From: CAWUIO01 sp963922455
Lineage (GTDB): Bacteria > Bacteroidota > Bacteroidia > Cytophagales > Microscillaceae
NCBI GenBank assembly: GCA_963922455.1
Contig: CAWUIO010000133.1
Location: 1 to 16,386, forward strand
Direction of reading: 5' to 3'
DNA: 16,386 nt
In this document: one piece after another, positions 1 to 6,452 of the stretch
Position numbering within the stretch: the stretch's first letter is position 1
Layout of the letters: the number at the start of each line of letters is the position of its first letter
The notes under the pieces: generated by a model
Database searches by the model: none
The model's input: only the letters and a program-made list of their open reading frames with translations
Told to the model about the DNA's origin: nothing
Made by a program: the position numbers and the translations under genes

Positions 1-525
1 GGCTGCCCCGACCGCGACCGTGATGGTATTTTAGACAGCCAAGATGATTGCCCCGATGATCCCGGCCCGAAAGAGTTAAAAGGGTGTCCTGACCGCGATA
101 AAGATACCGTCCTAGATCGCGACGACGAATGTCCCGATGTGCCTGGGGTTGTAGAAAATAAAGGCTGCCCAAAAATCTTAGAGAAGGCCAGCCGGGTCTT
201 ATTTGAGGTCGATAAGGCTATCATCAAGCCGGTATCCTATTCCATCCTGGATGAATTGGTTGCTCTCTTAAAAGAATATCCCAACTCGTATATTTCCCTA
301 GCCGGTCATACCGATTCGGATGGTAGTGATGCCCATAACTTAGAGCTTTCTAAAAACCGGGCCCGAGCGGTACGTACCTACTTAATCGAGCACGGCATTG
401 CTGCCCAGCGTATCACCGCAACTGGTTATGGGGAAAGCCAGCCTATTGCAGATAATGCCACCGAAGCGGGTCGTCAGAAAAACCGACGCGTAGAGATGAA
501 GTTAAGTAATCAGCCACAAGACTAG
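1..525 (+). CDS. OmpA-family outer membrane protein, C-terminal part (5' end outside window)
   Basis: The reading frame is open from base 1, so the gene starts upstream and only the last 174 residues are seen. The first ~55 residues hold two thrombospondin type 3-like calcium-binding repeats of the form CPDRDRDG and CPDRDKDT with regularly spaced aspartates. A complete OmpA/MotB peptidoglycan-binding domain follows, with the LFEVDKAIIKP start, the GHTDSDG loop, the LSKNRARAV helix and a terminal NRRVEM; the Asp of GHTD and the Arg of the helix are the usual diaminopimelate-binding residues. By family this part sits in the periplasm and tethers the outer membrane to peptidoglycan, while the missing N-terminus would carry a signal peptide and probably a beta-barrel or other exported module. 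The methyltransferase gene follows after 14 bases and may be cotranscribed. The family assignment is firm; the full architecture is not visible. Confidence 0.93.
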   Translation, partial: GCPDRDRDGILDSQDDCPDDPGPKELKGCPDRDKDTVLDRDDECPDVPGVVENKGCPKILEKASRVLFEVDKAIIKPVSYSILDELVALLKEYPNSYISLAGHTDSDGSDAHNLELSKNRARAVRTYLIEHGIAAQRITATGYGESQPIADNATEAGRQKNRRVEMKLSNQPQD

Positions 526-526
526 C

Positions 527-531
527 AGGAG
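527..531 (+). promoter_or_regulatory. Shine-Dalgarno-like AGGAG that supports a GTG start
   Basis: AGGAG lies 8 nt upstream of the GTG at 540 and just behind the stop codon of the OmpA gene. It supports GTG as the methyltransferase start and translation of the two genes from one message. Such sites are uncommon in Bacteroidota, where most genes of this window have none. Confidence 0.5.
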
Positions 532-539
532 CTCAGAGG

Positions 540-1289
540 GTGGAAGATTTTAAAGATTACTTTTCTAAGCAATCGGCAGCTTATGCCCTTTACCGCCCGG
601 ACTATCCGGAAGAATTAATTGATTTTATTCTCTCCCAAACCAAACAAAAGCAAGTAGCTTGGGACTGCGCTACCGGAACCGGTCAAGTAGCGCAGTCTCT
701 TGCGGCGCGGTTTGGGCACGTTTTTGCAAGCGATGCGAGTGCCGCTCAAATCCAAAAAGCTAGCCGGGACCCTCATATTAGCTATCGGGTAGCCACCGCC
801 GAAAACTCCGGCCTGGATGACCATAGCGTTGATTTGATCACGGTCGCTCAAGCCATTCATTGGTTTGATCATACCCGGTTTTATGAGGAAGTAAAACGAG
901 TGGCCCGTCCGGGGGCTTTTTTGGCGATTTGGGGGTATGGCTTGCTACGCATTAATAAGCGCGTAGACCCCATCTTGGACGAGCTTTACTACCAAGTGCT
1001 CGGACAGACTTATTGGCCTCCGGAAAGGAAACATATTGATGAAGCTTACGCGCAGCTACCCTTTCCGTTTCAACGAGTGAAAGTGCCCCATTTTCGCTTA
1101 CAAAAAATCTGGGATTTAGAAGAATTAAGCGGATATATACATACCTGGTCGGCTTCGCAACGCTATCAAGAGGCAAGCCAAGAATCCCCATTGAAGCCCA
1201 TCGGGCAGTCCCTCCTAAGCGCCTGGGGTGATCCTAAGGAAAAAAAAATAATCCACTGGCCCATCCTAGAGCGCATGGCGATCTTGTGA
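540..1289 (+). CDS. class I SAM-dependent methyltransferase
   Basis: A 249-residue cytoplasmic protein. The N-terminus FSKQSAAYALYRPDYP is typical of a bacterial and fungal methyltransferase group related to trans-aconitate/Crg1-type enzymes. Motif I for S-adenosylmethionine binding is DCATGTGQ at residues 42-49. An acidic residue follows the second strand (ASDAS), motif-IV-like LITVAQAIHWF comes next, and RPGAFLAIWGYG marks the post-IV strand. The methylated substrate cannot be deduced; trans-aconitate or another small carboxylic acid is one family precedent. The GTG start at 540 is chosen for the AGGAG 8 nt upstream and because the conserved N-terminal motif begins right after it. It lies 14 bp behind the OmpA gene on the same strand and ends 10 bp before the convergent lnb-like gene, leaving no room for a conventional terminator. 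Confidence 0.85.
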   Translation: MEDFKDYFSKQSAAYALYRPDYPEELIDFILSQTKQKQVAWDCATGTGQVAQSLAARFGHVFASDASAAQIQKASRDPHISYRVATAENSGLDDHSVDLITVAQAIHWFDHTRFYEEVKRVARPGAFLAIWGYGLLRINKRVDPILDELYYQVLGQTYWPPERKHIDEAYAQLPFPFQRVKVPHFRLQKIWDLEELSGYIHTWSASQRYQEASQESPLKPIGQSLLSAWGDPKEKKIIHWPILERMAIL

Positions 1290-1299
1290 GTACACATGT

Positions 1300-2508
1300 T
1301 TACCGGGCCTGGGCCAATTCCTTCCTTTTGAGGGCTATGTGTACCCGCCAACTTCTTAAAATAACGGCCAACATCAAGGGTAAACTGGCTGCGACTAGGG
1401 TTTGCGGTAGGAAAAACCAGTCTAAGACCAGCAATATCGTAATCCCCATACTGATCAGAAAATAGGTTTTAAGCCAGCTCATCGGGTTTCGGGGGATGAG
1501 CAGCCAGGCCGCAAGGGTATGGGTAGGTAAGAGCCAGAGTACATTCCAGTTATTATCTAAGATTACGTGATTAGACAAAAACCAAAGAAAGGCAACCACA
1601 AGCCCCGCTAAACCTATAAAAAAGAAGAAAATAATATCCAGTGCTTTAAGCCAGGTGACTTGGCGCAGCTCATACACACTTAACCCTAAGATTATAGCGA
1701 AGATAGACCAAAACACAAGCATAGGGGTAAACCAACCGGGCTTTTTTGGGGAAACCATAGCCTCAACAATGGTCGTTTTTTGAGCTACCAGAGGTTCCCA
1801 CCGGCCCTCTTTTTTAATTTGCGCGTGGTCCATGGCTTCCATTAAGTGTACGGGCAAAAACATATAAGTACTGTCATCTACTTTTTGGTCGGTAGATGGC
1901 CCATAGACCAGATTAAGGCCAAAACCTACCCAGGGATAGGTATAATAGGGATTTAAAATGTTCCGGAAGGATTCGCGTTTGGGCGGGTAATTCTCGTCGT
2001 ATTTCAAATCATCGCCCCAAGAAGACTTAAAGCCATCCCGGATTCGGGTGGAACAATTGTCGTAATAAAAATCGTATCGGTAATAGCGATTTTCCTCTTT
2101 GTAATTTTCTTTTAATAGAGCAAACAAGGCCTCCTTTTGCTCGGCTGTTAAGTTGAGTACTTGCTCATAGATGGTGCGGTTTTCTCGCAAATAATAGGCT
2201 TTGAGGCGGGTATAATCACTTATGGACAATTCATAATCTAGGGTGCCTTGAGCGTATTTTAGTATAAAATTGGGGGTGTTGAAGTTAAATATCCCCCAGT
2301 TGTACAAAATATCAAATCGGGTTACTGGGTCATAGACACGAAGTGCGCTGTGCCCAAAGATTGCGTAAAGTTCAGGGCCCGGTGTGCCGGTAATCAAGCT
2401 GATTTGGGCTTCCGAAGAAAGGTTCAAACTTTGAGCGGAAAGTTGGCTCGGGGCCATACCAGGTAGACTAGTTACCAAAAGCAGAAAGCAAGAGAAGATA
2501 AAACGCAT
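1300..2508 (-). CDS. lnb: Lnb-like lipoprotein N-acyltransferase (DUF4105 membrane protein)
   Basis: A 402-residue inner membrane protein. A signal peptide (about residues 1-25) is followed by a periplasmic domain of the DUF4105 type, with FGHSALRVYD (His53) and YDNCSTRIRD (Cys152) as a thiol-enzyme-like His/Cys pair. About five membrane helices lie between residues ~255 and ~390. This layout matches the Bacteroidota family described as Lnb, which adds the N-terminal acyl chain to outer membrane lipoproteins in organisms lacking a classical Lnt. If so, it acts in the last step of lipoprotein maturation, and the lipoproteins proposed elsewhere in this window would be its substrates. The ATG start is followed by a good signal peptide. 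It is divergent from ribD, 65 bp away, and convergent with the methyltransferase. The DUF4105 assignment is firm; the exact activity is inferred, since paralogues of this fold exist. Confidence 0.72.
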   Translation of the reverse strand: MRFIFSCFLLLVTSLPGMAPSQLSAQSLNLSSEAQISLITGTPGPELYAIFGHSALRVYDPVTRFDILYNWGIFNFNTPNFILKYAQGTLDYELSISDYTRLKAYYLRENRTIYEQVLNLTAEQKEALFALLKENYKEENRYYRYDFYYDNCSTRIRDGFKSSWGDDLKYDENYPPKRESFRNILNPYYTYPWVGFGLNLVYGPSTDQKVDDSTYMFLPVHLMEAMDHAQIKKEGRWEPLVAQKTTIVEAMVSPKKPGWFTPMLVFWSIFAIILGLSVYELRQVTWLKALDIIFFFFIGLAGLVVAFLWFLSNHVILDNNWNVLWLLPTHTLAAWLLIPRNPMSWLKTYFLISMGITILLVLDWFFLPQTLVAASLPLMLAVILRSWRVHIALKRKELAQAR

Positions 2509-2521
2509 TGCGGTTTTTTAG

Positions 2522-2529
2522 TAATTTTG
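2522..2529 (+). promoter_or_regulatory. candidate -7 promoter box for ribD
   Basis: TAATTTTG matches the Bacteroidota -7 consensus TAnnTTTG and lies 44 nt upstream of the ribD ATG. No TTTG is found at the usual distance upstream, so this is a half-match. No FMN riboswitch-like leader fits in the short space before ribD. Confidence 0.4.
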
Positions 2530-2541
2530 TGGTAAAGAGTT

Positions 2542-2549
2542 CAAAAATA
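2542..2549 (-). promoter_or_regulatory. candidate -7 promoter box for the lnb-like gene
   Basis: Read on the minus strand, TATTTTTG fits TAnnTTTG and lies 33 nt upstream of the lnb-like ATG. A matching upstream TTTG is not visible. With the box at 2522 it would form a tight divergent promoter pair. Confidence 0.35.
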
Positions 2550-2573
2550 CAAAAAGCCCATTAATTTTTGCCG

Positions 2574-3617
2574 ATGGAATTTAGTGAAGAAGCACATAGA
2601 TTTATGCAAAGGGCCCAGTTTCTGGCATTACGCGGACTGGGAACAACCCGGCCCAACCCCTTAGTAGGCTGTGTTTTGGTTAAAGATGGGAATATCATTG
2701 GTGAAGGATGGCATCGTAAATGGGGAGAAGCTCACGCCGAAGTAAATGCCTTAAATTCGGTAAATCACCCGGAGTTAATCCCGGCTTGTGAGGCGTATGT
2801 GAACCTGGAACCTTGCTCACATTACGGTAAAAACCCCCCCTGTGCCGACAGGCTCATAGAAGAAAAAATAGGGAAGGTATATGTTTCCAATTTAGATCCC
2901 AATCCTTTGGTAGCCGGTAGAGGATTGGCTAAGCTACAAGAAGCAGGGATTGAAGTCTTTTCGGGTATTGAAGAAGCGGCTGGCAGGGAATTAAACCGAC
3001 GGTTTTTGACCTTTTTTGAACAAAAGCGGCCCTACATTCTCCTAAAATGGGCCGAGACGGCCGACGGTTTCTTAGCCCGAAGTGATGGAAGCTCTCAATG
3101 GATAAGCCAGGAGTTTTCCCGTATGTTGGTCCATAAGTGGCGGGCCGAAGAGGCTGCGATCTTAGTGGGTACCCGTACTGCGCAAGTTGACAACCCCCAG
3201 CTGAATGTACGTGACTGGACGGGCCCAAACCCGCTTCGTGTCCTCTTGGACCAGAACCTGCGCTTGGTCTCAGAAAATTTAAACCTCCTGGATGGGAGTC
3301 TGCATACGCGCGTTTATAATGTGCACAAGGAAGAGGAGCGCCCGAATCTTCATTACCGGAAGGTGGACCAGGGTAACTTTTTAGAAGCCGTTTTACAAGA
3401 CTTGTACGAAAGCCAAATCCAATCCATCTTGGTAGAAGGGGGTGCAACACTGATACAGTCATTTCTTGACCTAGGCCTATGGGATGAAGCCCGGATATTT
3501 AAAAGCAAGTCCCAGAACTTTGGAGAGGGCTTGGCTGCTCCCTCCCCTCGAGGGCAACTTGCTCAGGTGGAAGAAGTTATGGGCGATTACTTATTTTATT
3601 ACCGGAAGCCAAGCTAG
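2574..3617 (+). CDS. ribD: RibD, bifunctional riboflavin biosynthesis deaminase/reductase
   Basis: A 347-residue cytoplasmic enzyme for two successive steps of riboflavin synthesis: deamination of the diaminohydroxyphosphoribosylamino-pyrimidine, then NADPH-dependent reduction of the ribosyl side chain. The N-terminal cytidine-deaminase-like domain (residues ~3-145) has TTRPNPLVGCV, the zinc and proton-shuttle motif HAE (His54, Glu56) and PCSHYGKNPPC with zinc ligands Cys81 and Cys90. The C-terminal reductase domain starts near RPYILLKWAETADG and includes ILVGTRTAQVDNPQLNVR and SILVEGGATLIQSF. Its length is close to the usual ~360. ATG 2574 is chosen over the in-frame TTG six bases earlier. 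No other rib gene is in the window, so the pathway is dispersed here. It converges on the next gene with 15 bp between stops. Confidence 0.96.
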   Translation: MEFSEEAHRFMQRAQFLALRGLGTTRPNPLVGCVLVKDGNIIGEGWHRKWGEAHAEVNALNSVNHPELIPACEAYVNLEPCSHYGKNPPCADRLIEEKIGKVYVSNLDPNPLVAGRGLAKLQEAGIEVFSGIEEAAGRELNRRFLTFFEQKRPYILLKWAETADGFLARSDGSSQWISQEFSRMLVHKWRAEEAAILVGTRTAQVDNPQLNVRDWTGPNPLRVLLDQNLRLVSENLNLLDGSLHTRVYNVHKEEERPNLHYRKVDQGNFLEAVLQDLYESQIQSILVEGGATLIQSFLDLGLWDEARIFKSKSQNFGEGLAAPSPRGQLAQVEEVMGDYLFYYRKPS

Positions 3618-3632
3618 GACGTATCCTGCTGG

Positions 3633-4487
3633 CTAGGGAGTCTCTTCGCTGGCTAGTGAATCTTTTTCTTCCGGCTCCAATTCTGGGTCTGGCTCGGGTG
3701 CAGGCTCCCTAGGATTTGCCGGTTCCCCAAATTTCTTTACCAAGGCTTCAAAAGGATCGGGGCCTTCTACCAAATCTTTGAGATGGGGGGCTGCTTCAAA
3801 TTCGGTAAGCTCCAAGGTAAAGAGAGCACTTTTATGGGTGCCAGATACAAGTACTCCCGTGGAAAGGGTCTGCCAATTGTCCCAACTAAACTCCAGCCCA
3901 CCAATGGGTACTATCGATACCCAAAGTTTCCAAGCCCGGGGCCGGGCCGATTCGTCTAATAACCAAAGGTAAGAATCTCCGGGGGTAGCGCCACCGGAGG
4001 CATAGCTAATGAGTAGGCCCGGTTGACCGTCTTTTTGCGGGACGATACGACGGCTGGTACCCGGGTCGAAGACTTTGGAGACCGGGTTGAGCCAAAAGGA
4101 GTCATTGACCCACATTTCCCAAGCTTCCCGGATCAATTTTGCCTCTGGCTTTTTATCGGTTTCAGCTTTTTGGAGTACGACTCCGTCTTGTCGGTTAATA
4201 TCGACCACCACGAGGTTGGGGCCCCACGTTACCTGGGCATAATGACGCTCCCGGTCCCACAAATGGCGACGGCGGTTGCCAAAATTCCAGGAAACCGCTC
4301 CGGTACTTTGCCAGGCGGGATCATTGATGGCTTGCATCATTTGACGGGCTAGACTATCTGCCTGCTCGCCTTCCAAACCTTCAGGCAAGGATTCATTGAC
4401 TACAAAGAAGGAAATAGTAGCTATGCCGAGTATTGCCCCAAGGGTAATACCGATTCTTTTCAACCAGCGTAGAGCTAAACTTTTCAT
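3633..4487 (-). CDS. conserved-looking membrane-anchored protein, function unknown
   Basis: A 284-residue protein I do not recognise as a characterised family. A basic N-terminus is followed by one hydrophobic helix at about residues 11-30 (IGITLGAILGIATISFFVVN), probably an uncleaved anchor or signal peptide, so the rest should be outside the cytoplasm. The body is rich in Trp, Gly and charged residues, with predicted beta-type stretches around WGPNLVVVDINR, PGLLISYASGG, SYLWLLDESARPRAWKLWVS and GGLEFSWDNW. This resembles small exported beta-sheet proteins such as LolA-like lipid or lipoprotein binders, but that is only a loose shape argument. The tail from about residue 258 is a Pro/Glu-rich acidic stretch, probably unstructured. 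ATG 4487 precedes the helix directly. It is transcribed alone toward ribD. Confidence 0.7.
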   Translation of the reverse strand: MKSLALRWLKRIGITLGAILGIATISFFVVNESLPEGLEGEQADSLARQMMQAINDPAWQSTGAVSWNFGNRRRHLWDRERHYAQVTWGPNLVVVDINRQDGVVLQKAETDKKPEAKLIREAWEMWVNDSFWLNPVSKVFDPGTSRRIVPQKDGQPGLLISYASGGATPGDSYLWLLDESARPRAWKLWVSIVPIGGLEFSWDNWQTLSTGVLVSGTHKSALFTLELTEFEAAPHLKDLVEGPDPFEALVKKFGEPANPREPAPEPDPELEPEEKDSLASEETP

Positions 4488-4535
4488 ATTGCATTATATT
4501 GGCAAGCCTAAACCTAAGGAAAATAAAGGGAAGTG

Positions 4536-4543
4536 CAAATTTA
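4536..4543 (-). promoter_or_regulatory. candidate -7 promoter box for the 3633-4487 gene
   Basis: TAAATTTG on the minus strand fits TAnnTTTG and lies 48 nt upstream of the ATG at 4487. The upstream TTTG element is not visible at the expected place. Confidence 0.35.
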
Positions 4544-4643
4544 GGCTGGGGATTCTCCTAAATAAAACTCCTTATGTCTTTAGTTTGGTTGGTTTTGGGC
4601 ATTTAAGGGAGCTTATGCATCCATTTTGTACATTTTTTAGAAT

Positions 4644-4774
4644 GGCTGAGGGATAGAGCGGCCTGTTTGAGCTCGTAGGGGCTTTGCGGGGAAAGGCAGC
4701 GAGTAGCGAAAGCCCGACCCCGGCCCTAAGCAATTGCCCAAGGTGGTCCTGACTTTCTGGCCGGGGGCAGCCCC
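4644..4774 (-). repeat. structured interspersed element, copy A
   Basis: Read on the minus strand it starts with GGGGCTGCCCCC (4763-4774) and ends with CTCTATCCCTCAGCC (4644-4658). Arms CCCCGGCC (4759-4766) and GGCCGGGG (4718-4725) pair perfectly over 8 bp across a 33-nt loop. The following ~75 bases are nearly identical to copy B and very similar to copy C. It fills most of the non-coding stretch 4488-4862; the rest holds the promoter box at 4536 and nothing else I recognise. No reading frame is conserved between copies. Confidence 0.85.
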
Positions 4775-4862
4775 AAATTTTAAGAAATTATAAGACATAA
4801 TTCCCTAGCTAATAAAACTAAGCCCTTTGTTCGGGCGTTTTGACATAGACGATTTATGGCAT

Positions 4863-6389
4863 ATGGAATTCGGACTTTTTGATAAAAAATACCACGCCTA
4901 CACCAGTGAGCAATATGGGAGTATTCAGCTGGAAGAAACGCCTTTGGGAAAAGGAGGCGAAGGGAATGTTTTTGCCGTAGTAAGTCCGGACCATTTACGC
5001 AATCAAGTAGCTAAAATTTATCATCCGGGCGAGCGCATGCCCGAGCGGGAGTTTAAGCTACGGTATATGATTGCCCACCCGCCACGCCTTCAGGACGATT
5101 ATGCCATCATTTGGCCCCAGGAGATAGTTTTTGAAGATGGGAAATTTGCCGGGTTTTTGATGGCCCGGGCCCGAGGAGATTACGATGCCAGTATGTTGAG
5201 TAGCCTTCGGATGTCCCGTCGTATGGATGCCCGTTGGAAGGAAATGTTTTCCCGCAGCCATACCCGGCAATTGGATAACCGTTTGCAGGTATGTAAAAAT
5301 ATTGCCAATGCGGTCGAGGAAGTGCATCAAACCCAGAAGTACGTCCTCGTGGATATCAAACCCGAAAATATCAAAGTAGATATCGAGGGAAAGGTGTCCT
5401 TGATAGATATGGACTCCGTAGAAATCTCAGAACACGATAAGGTGCTTTTTGCGGCCCGTAAATTGAGTGTGGAGTATGCTCCCCCCGAGTTTAATCAATA
5501 CAATATTCGGGAGGATTTTATTCCCCAAACCTGGGATCGCTTCTCCCTGGCGGTTGTTCTCTATAAAATCCTTTTAGGAATCCATCCTTTTGCGGTGTCG
5601 GGAGAGGGGGCCTACCAAAAGTTGGTTTCACACGAGCAAAAAATTCGGGCTGGACTGTTCCCTCACGGAAGCAAGGCCCGGTCTATAGCGGTGATACCGC
5701 CTCCCCACAAAAATTTTAAGGTATTGCCCGAGCGGATTCAAGAATTATTTTTAAGGGCCTTGGACCGGGGGCATGAGGCAGTAGCTTTGAGGCCAGAAGC
5801 CGGGGAGTGGGTGCATGAGTTGCATAAATCGGGCCTCCGTTATGAGCATTATATCAATCCTTTTGGCGTAGTAAAACCGACCAAGACGGATAATTCTCAA
5901 GAGTTTGAGATCCAGACCGCCTATTATCTGAACAAGCGGGAAGTATTACACACCGGCCTTCGGATAGCCATGATCCTTTCGGCTGCTACTTTTTTGATGG
6001 GGGGAGATACCTATTATAGTTGGTTTGCGGCCGCATTTAGTGGCTTGCTGCTTTCCTTTGGGGTTTCTTCTACCACCCGGCCCGTAGAAAGAATTGAAAT
6101 TAGCTCCGACCGGCAGCATCTTCACCTCTATTACAGTCGGTTTTCCCGCAAAAACCCCAAGATCCGCAAAGTGCCCATGGAAAACATCCTCATGCAGCAG
6201 TGGGAGCAAGAAGATAAGAGGCAGTTCCGGATCGTGCAATTGGGCTTTGATAGGGGCAAACGAAAGGAACTACTCCGCGTAGAATATGAATTGTATAGCC
6301 CTGAAGATCAAGAAGTAAAAAAGCTGATCGATAAACTTCACCACAGTGGCTTGGCTTCTCCCGAATACGTGATGGACCCGATGTGGTAA
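4863..6389 (+). CDS. membrane-attached Ser/Thr protein kinase-like protein
   Basis: A 508-residue protein with an N-terminal kinase-like domain (about residues 20-330) and a C-terminal membrane part. Seen motifs: glycine loop LGKGGEGNV (~28-36), ATP lysine in VAKIY (Lys51), catalytic loop VLVDIKPENI (Asp164, Lys166, Asn169), metal-binding IDMDS in place of DFG (Asp182, Asp184) and YAPPEF (Glu209). IDMDS/DCDS variants in place of DFG are familiar from the YegI/TerY-associated kinase group, usually near a PP2C phosphatase and a von Willebrand protein; neither adjoins it here. Two hydrophobic helices at ~366-405 are followed by ~100 charged residues, perhaps a small beta domain. ATG 4863 is preferred to TTG 4827, because the earlier 12 residues lie outside any recognisable domain. 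The HEAT-cyclophilin gene follows 63 bp downstream on the same strand and may be cotranscribed. Substrates are unknown. Confidence 0.82.
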   Translation: MEFGLFDKKYHAYTSEQYGSIQLEETPLGKGGEGNVFAVVSPDHLRNQVAKIYHPGERMPEREFKLRYMIAHPPRLQDDYAIIWPQEIVFEDGKFAGFLMARARGDYDASMLSSLRMSRRMDARWKEMFSRSHTRQLDNRLQVCKNIANAVEEVHQTQKYVLVDIKPENIKVDIEGKVSLIDMDSVEISEHDKVLFAARKLSVEYAPPEFNQYNIREDFIPQTWDRFSLAVVLYKILLGIHPFAVSGEGAYQKLVSHEQKIRAGLFPHGSKARSIAVIPPPHKNFKVLPERIQELFLRALDRGHEAVALRPEAGEWVHELHKSGLRYEHYINPFGVVKPTKTDNSQEFEIQTAYYLNKREVLHTGLRIAMILSAATFLMGGDTYYSWFAAAFSGLLLSFGVSSTTRPVERIEISSDRQHLHLYYSRFSRKNPKIRKVPMENILMQQWEQEDKRQFRIVQLGFDRGKRKELLRVEYELYSPEDQEVKKLIDKLHHSGLASPEYVMDPMW

Positions 6390-6452
6390 TGGCTTGGGAA
6401 AGTTTTGGCTTTTGCCCTAAATTGCTGGCAATATCTACCCCACACGCGCCTT

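Noticed and set aside
2929..3462. 177-residue minus-strand frame inside ribD
   Set aside because: Low-complexity antisense shadow of a well-supported enzyme gene.
4396..4656. 86-residue plus-strand frame
   Set aside because: It overlaps the start of the opposite gene, its promoter region and element A; no start signal or conserved motif.
4827..4862. TTG start 12 codons upstream for the kinase
   Set aside because: No ribosome binding site or domain content; ATG 4863 is preferred.
6405..6452. TTG start 16 codons upstream for the HEAT-cyclophilin protein
   Set aside because: It would bury the signal sequence that begins at ATG 6453.
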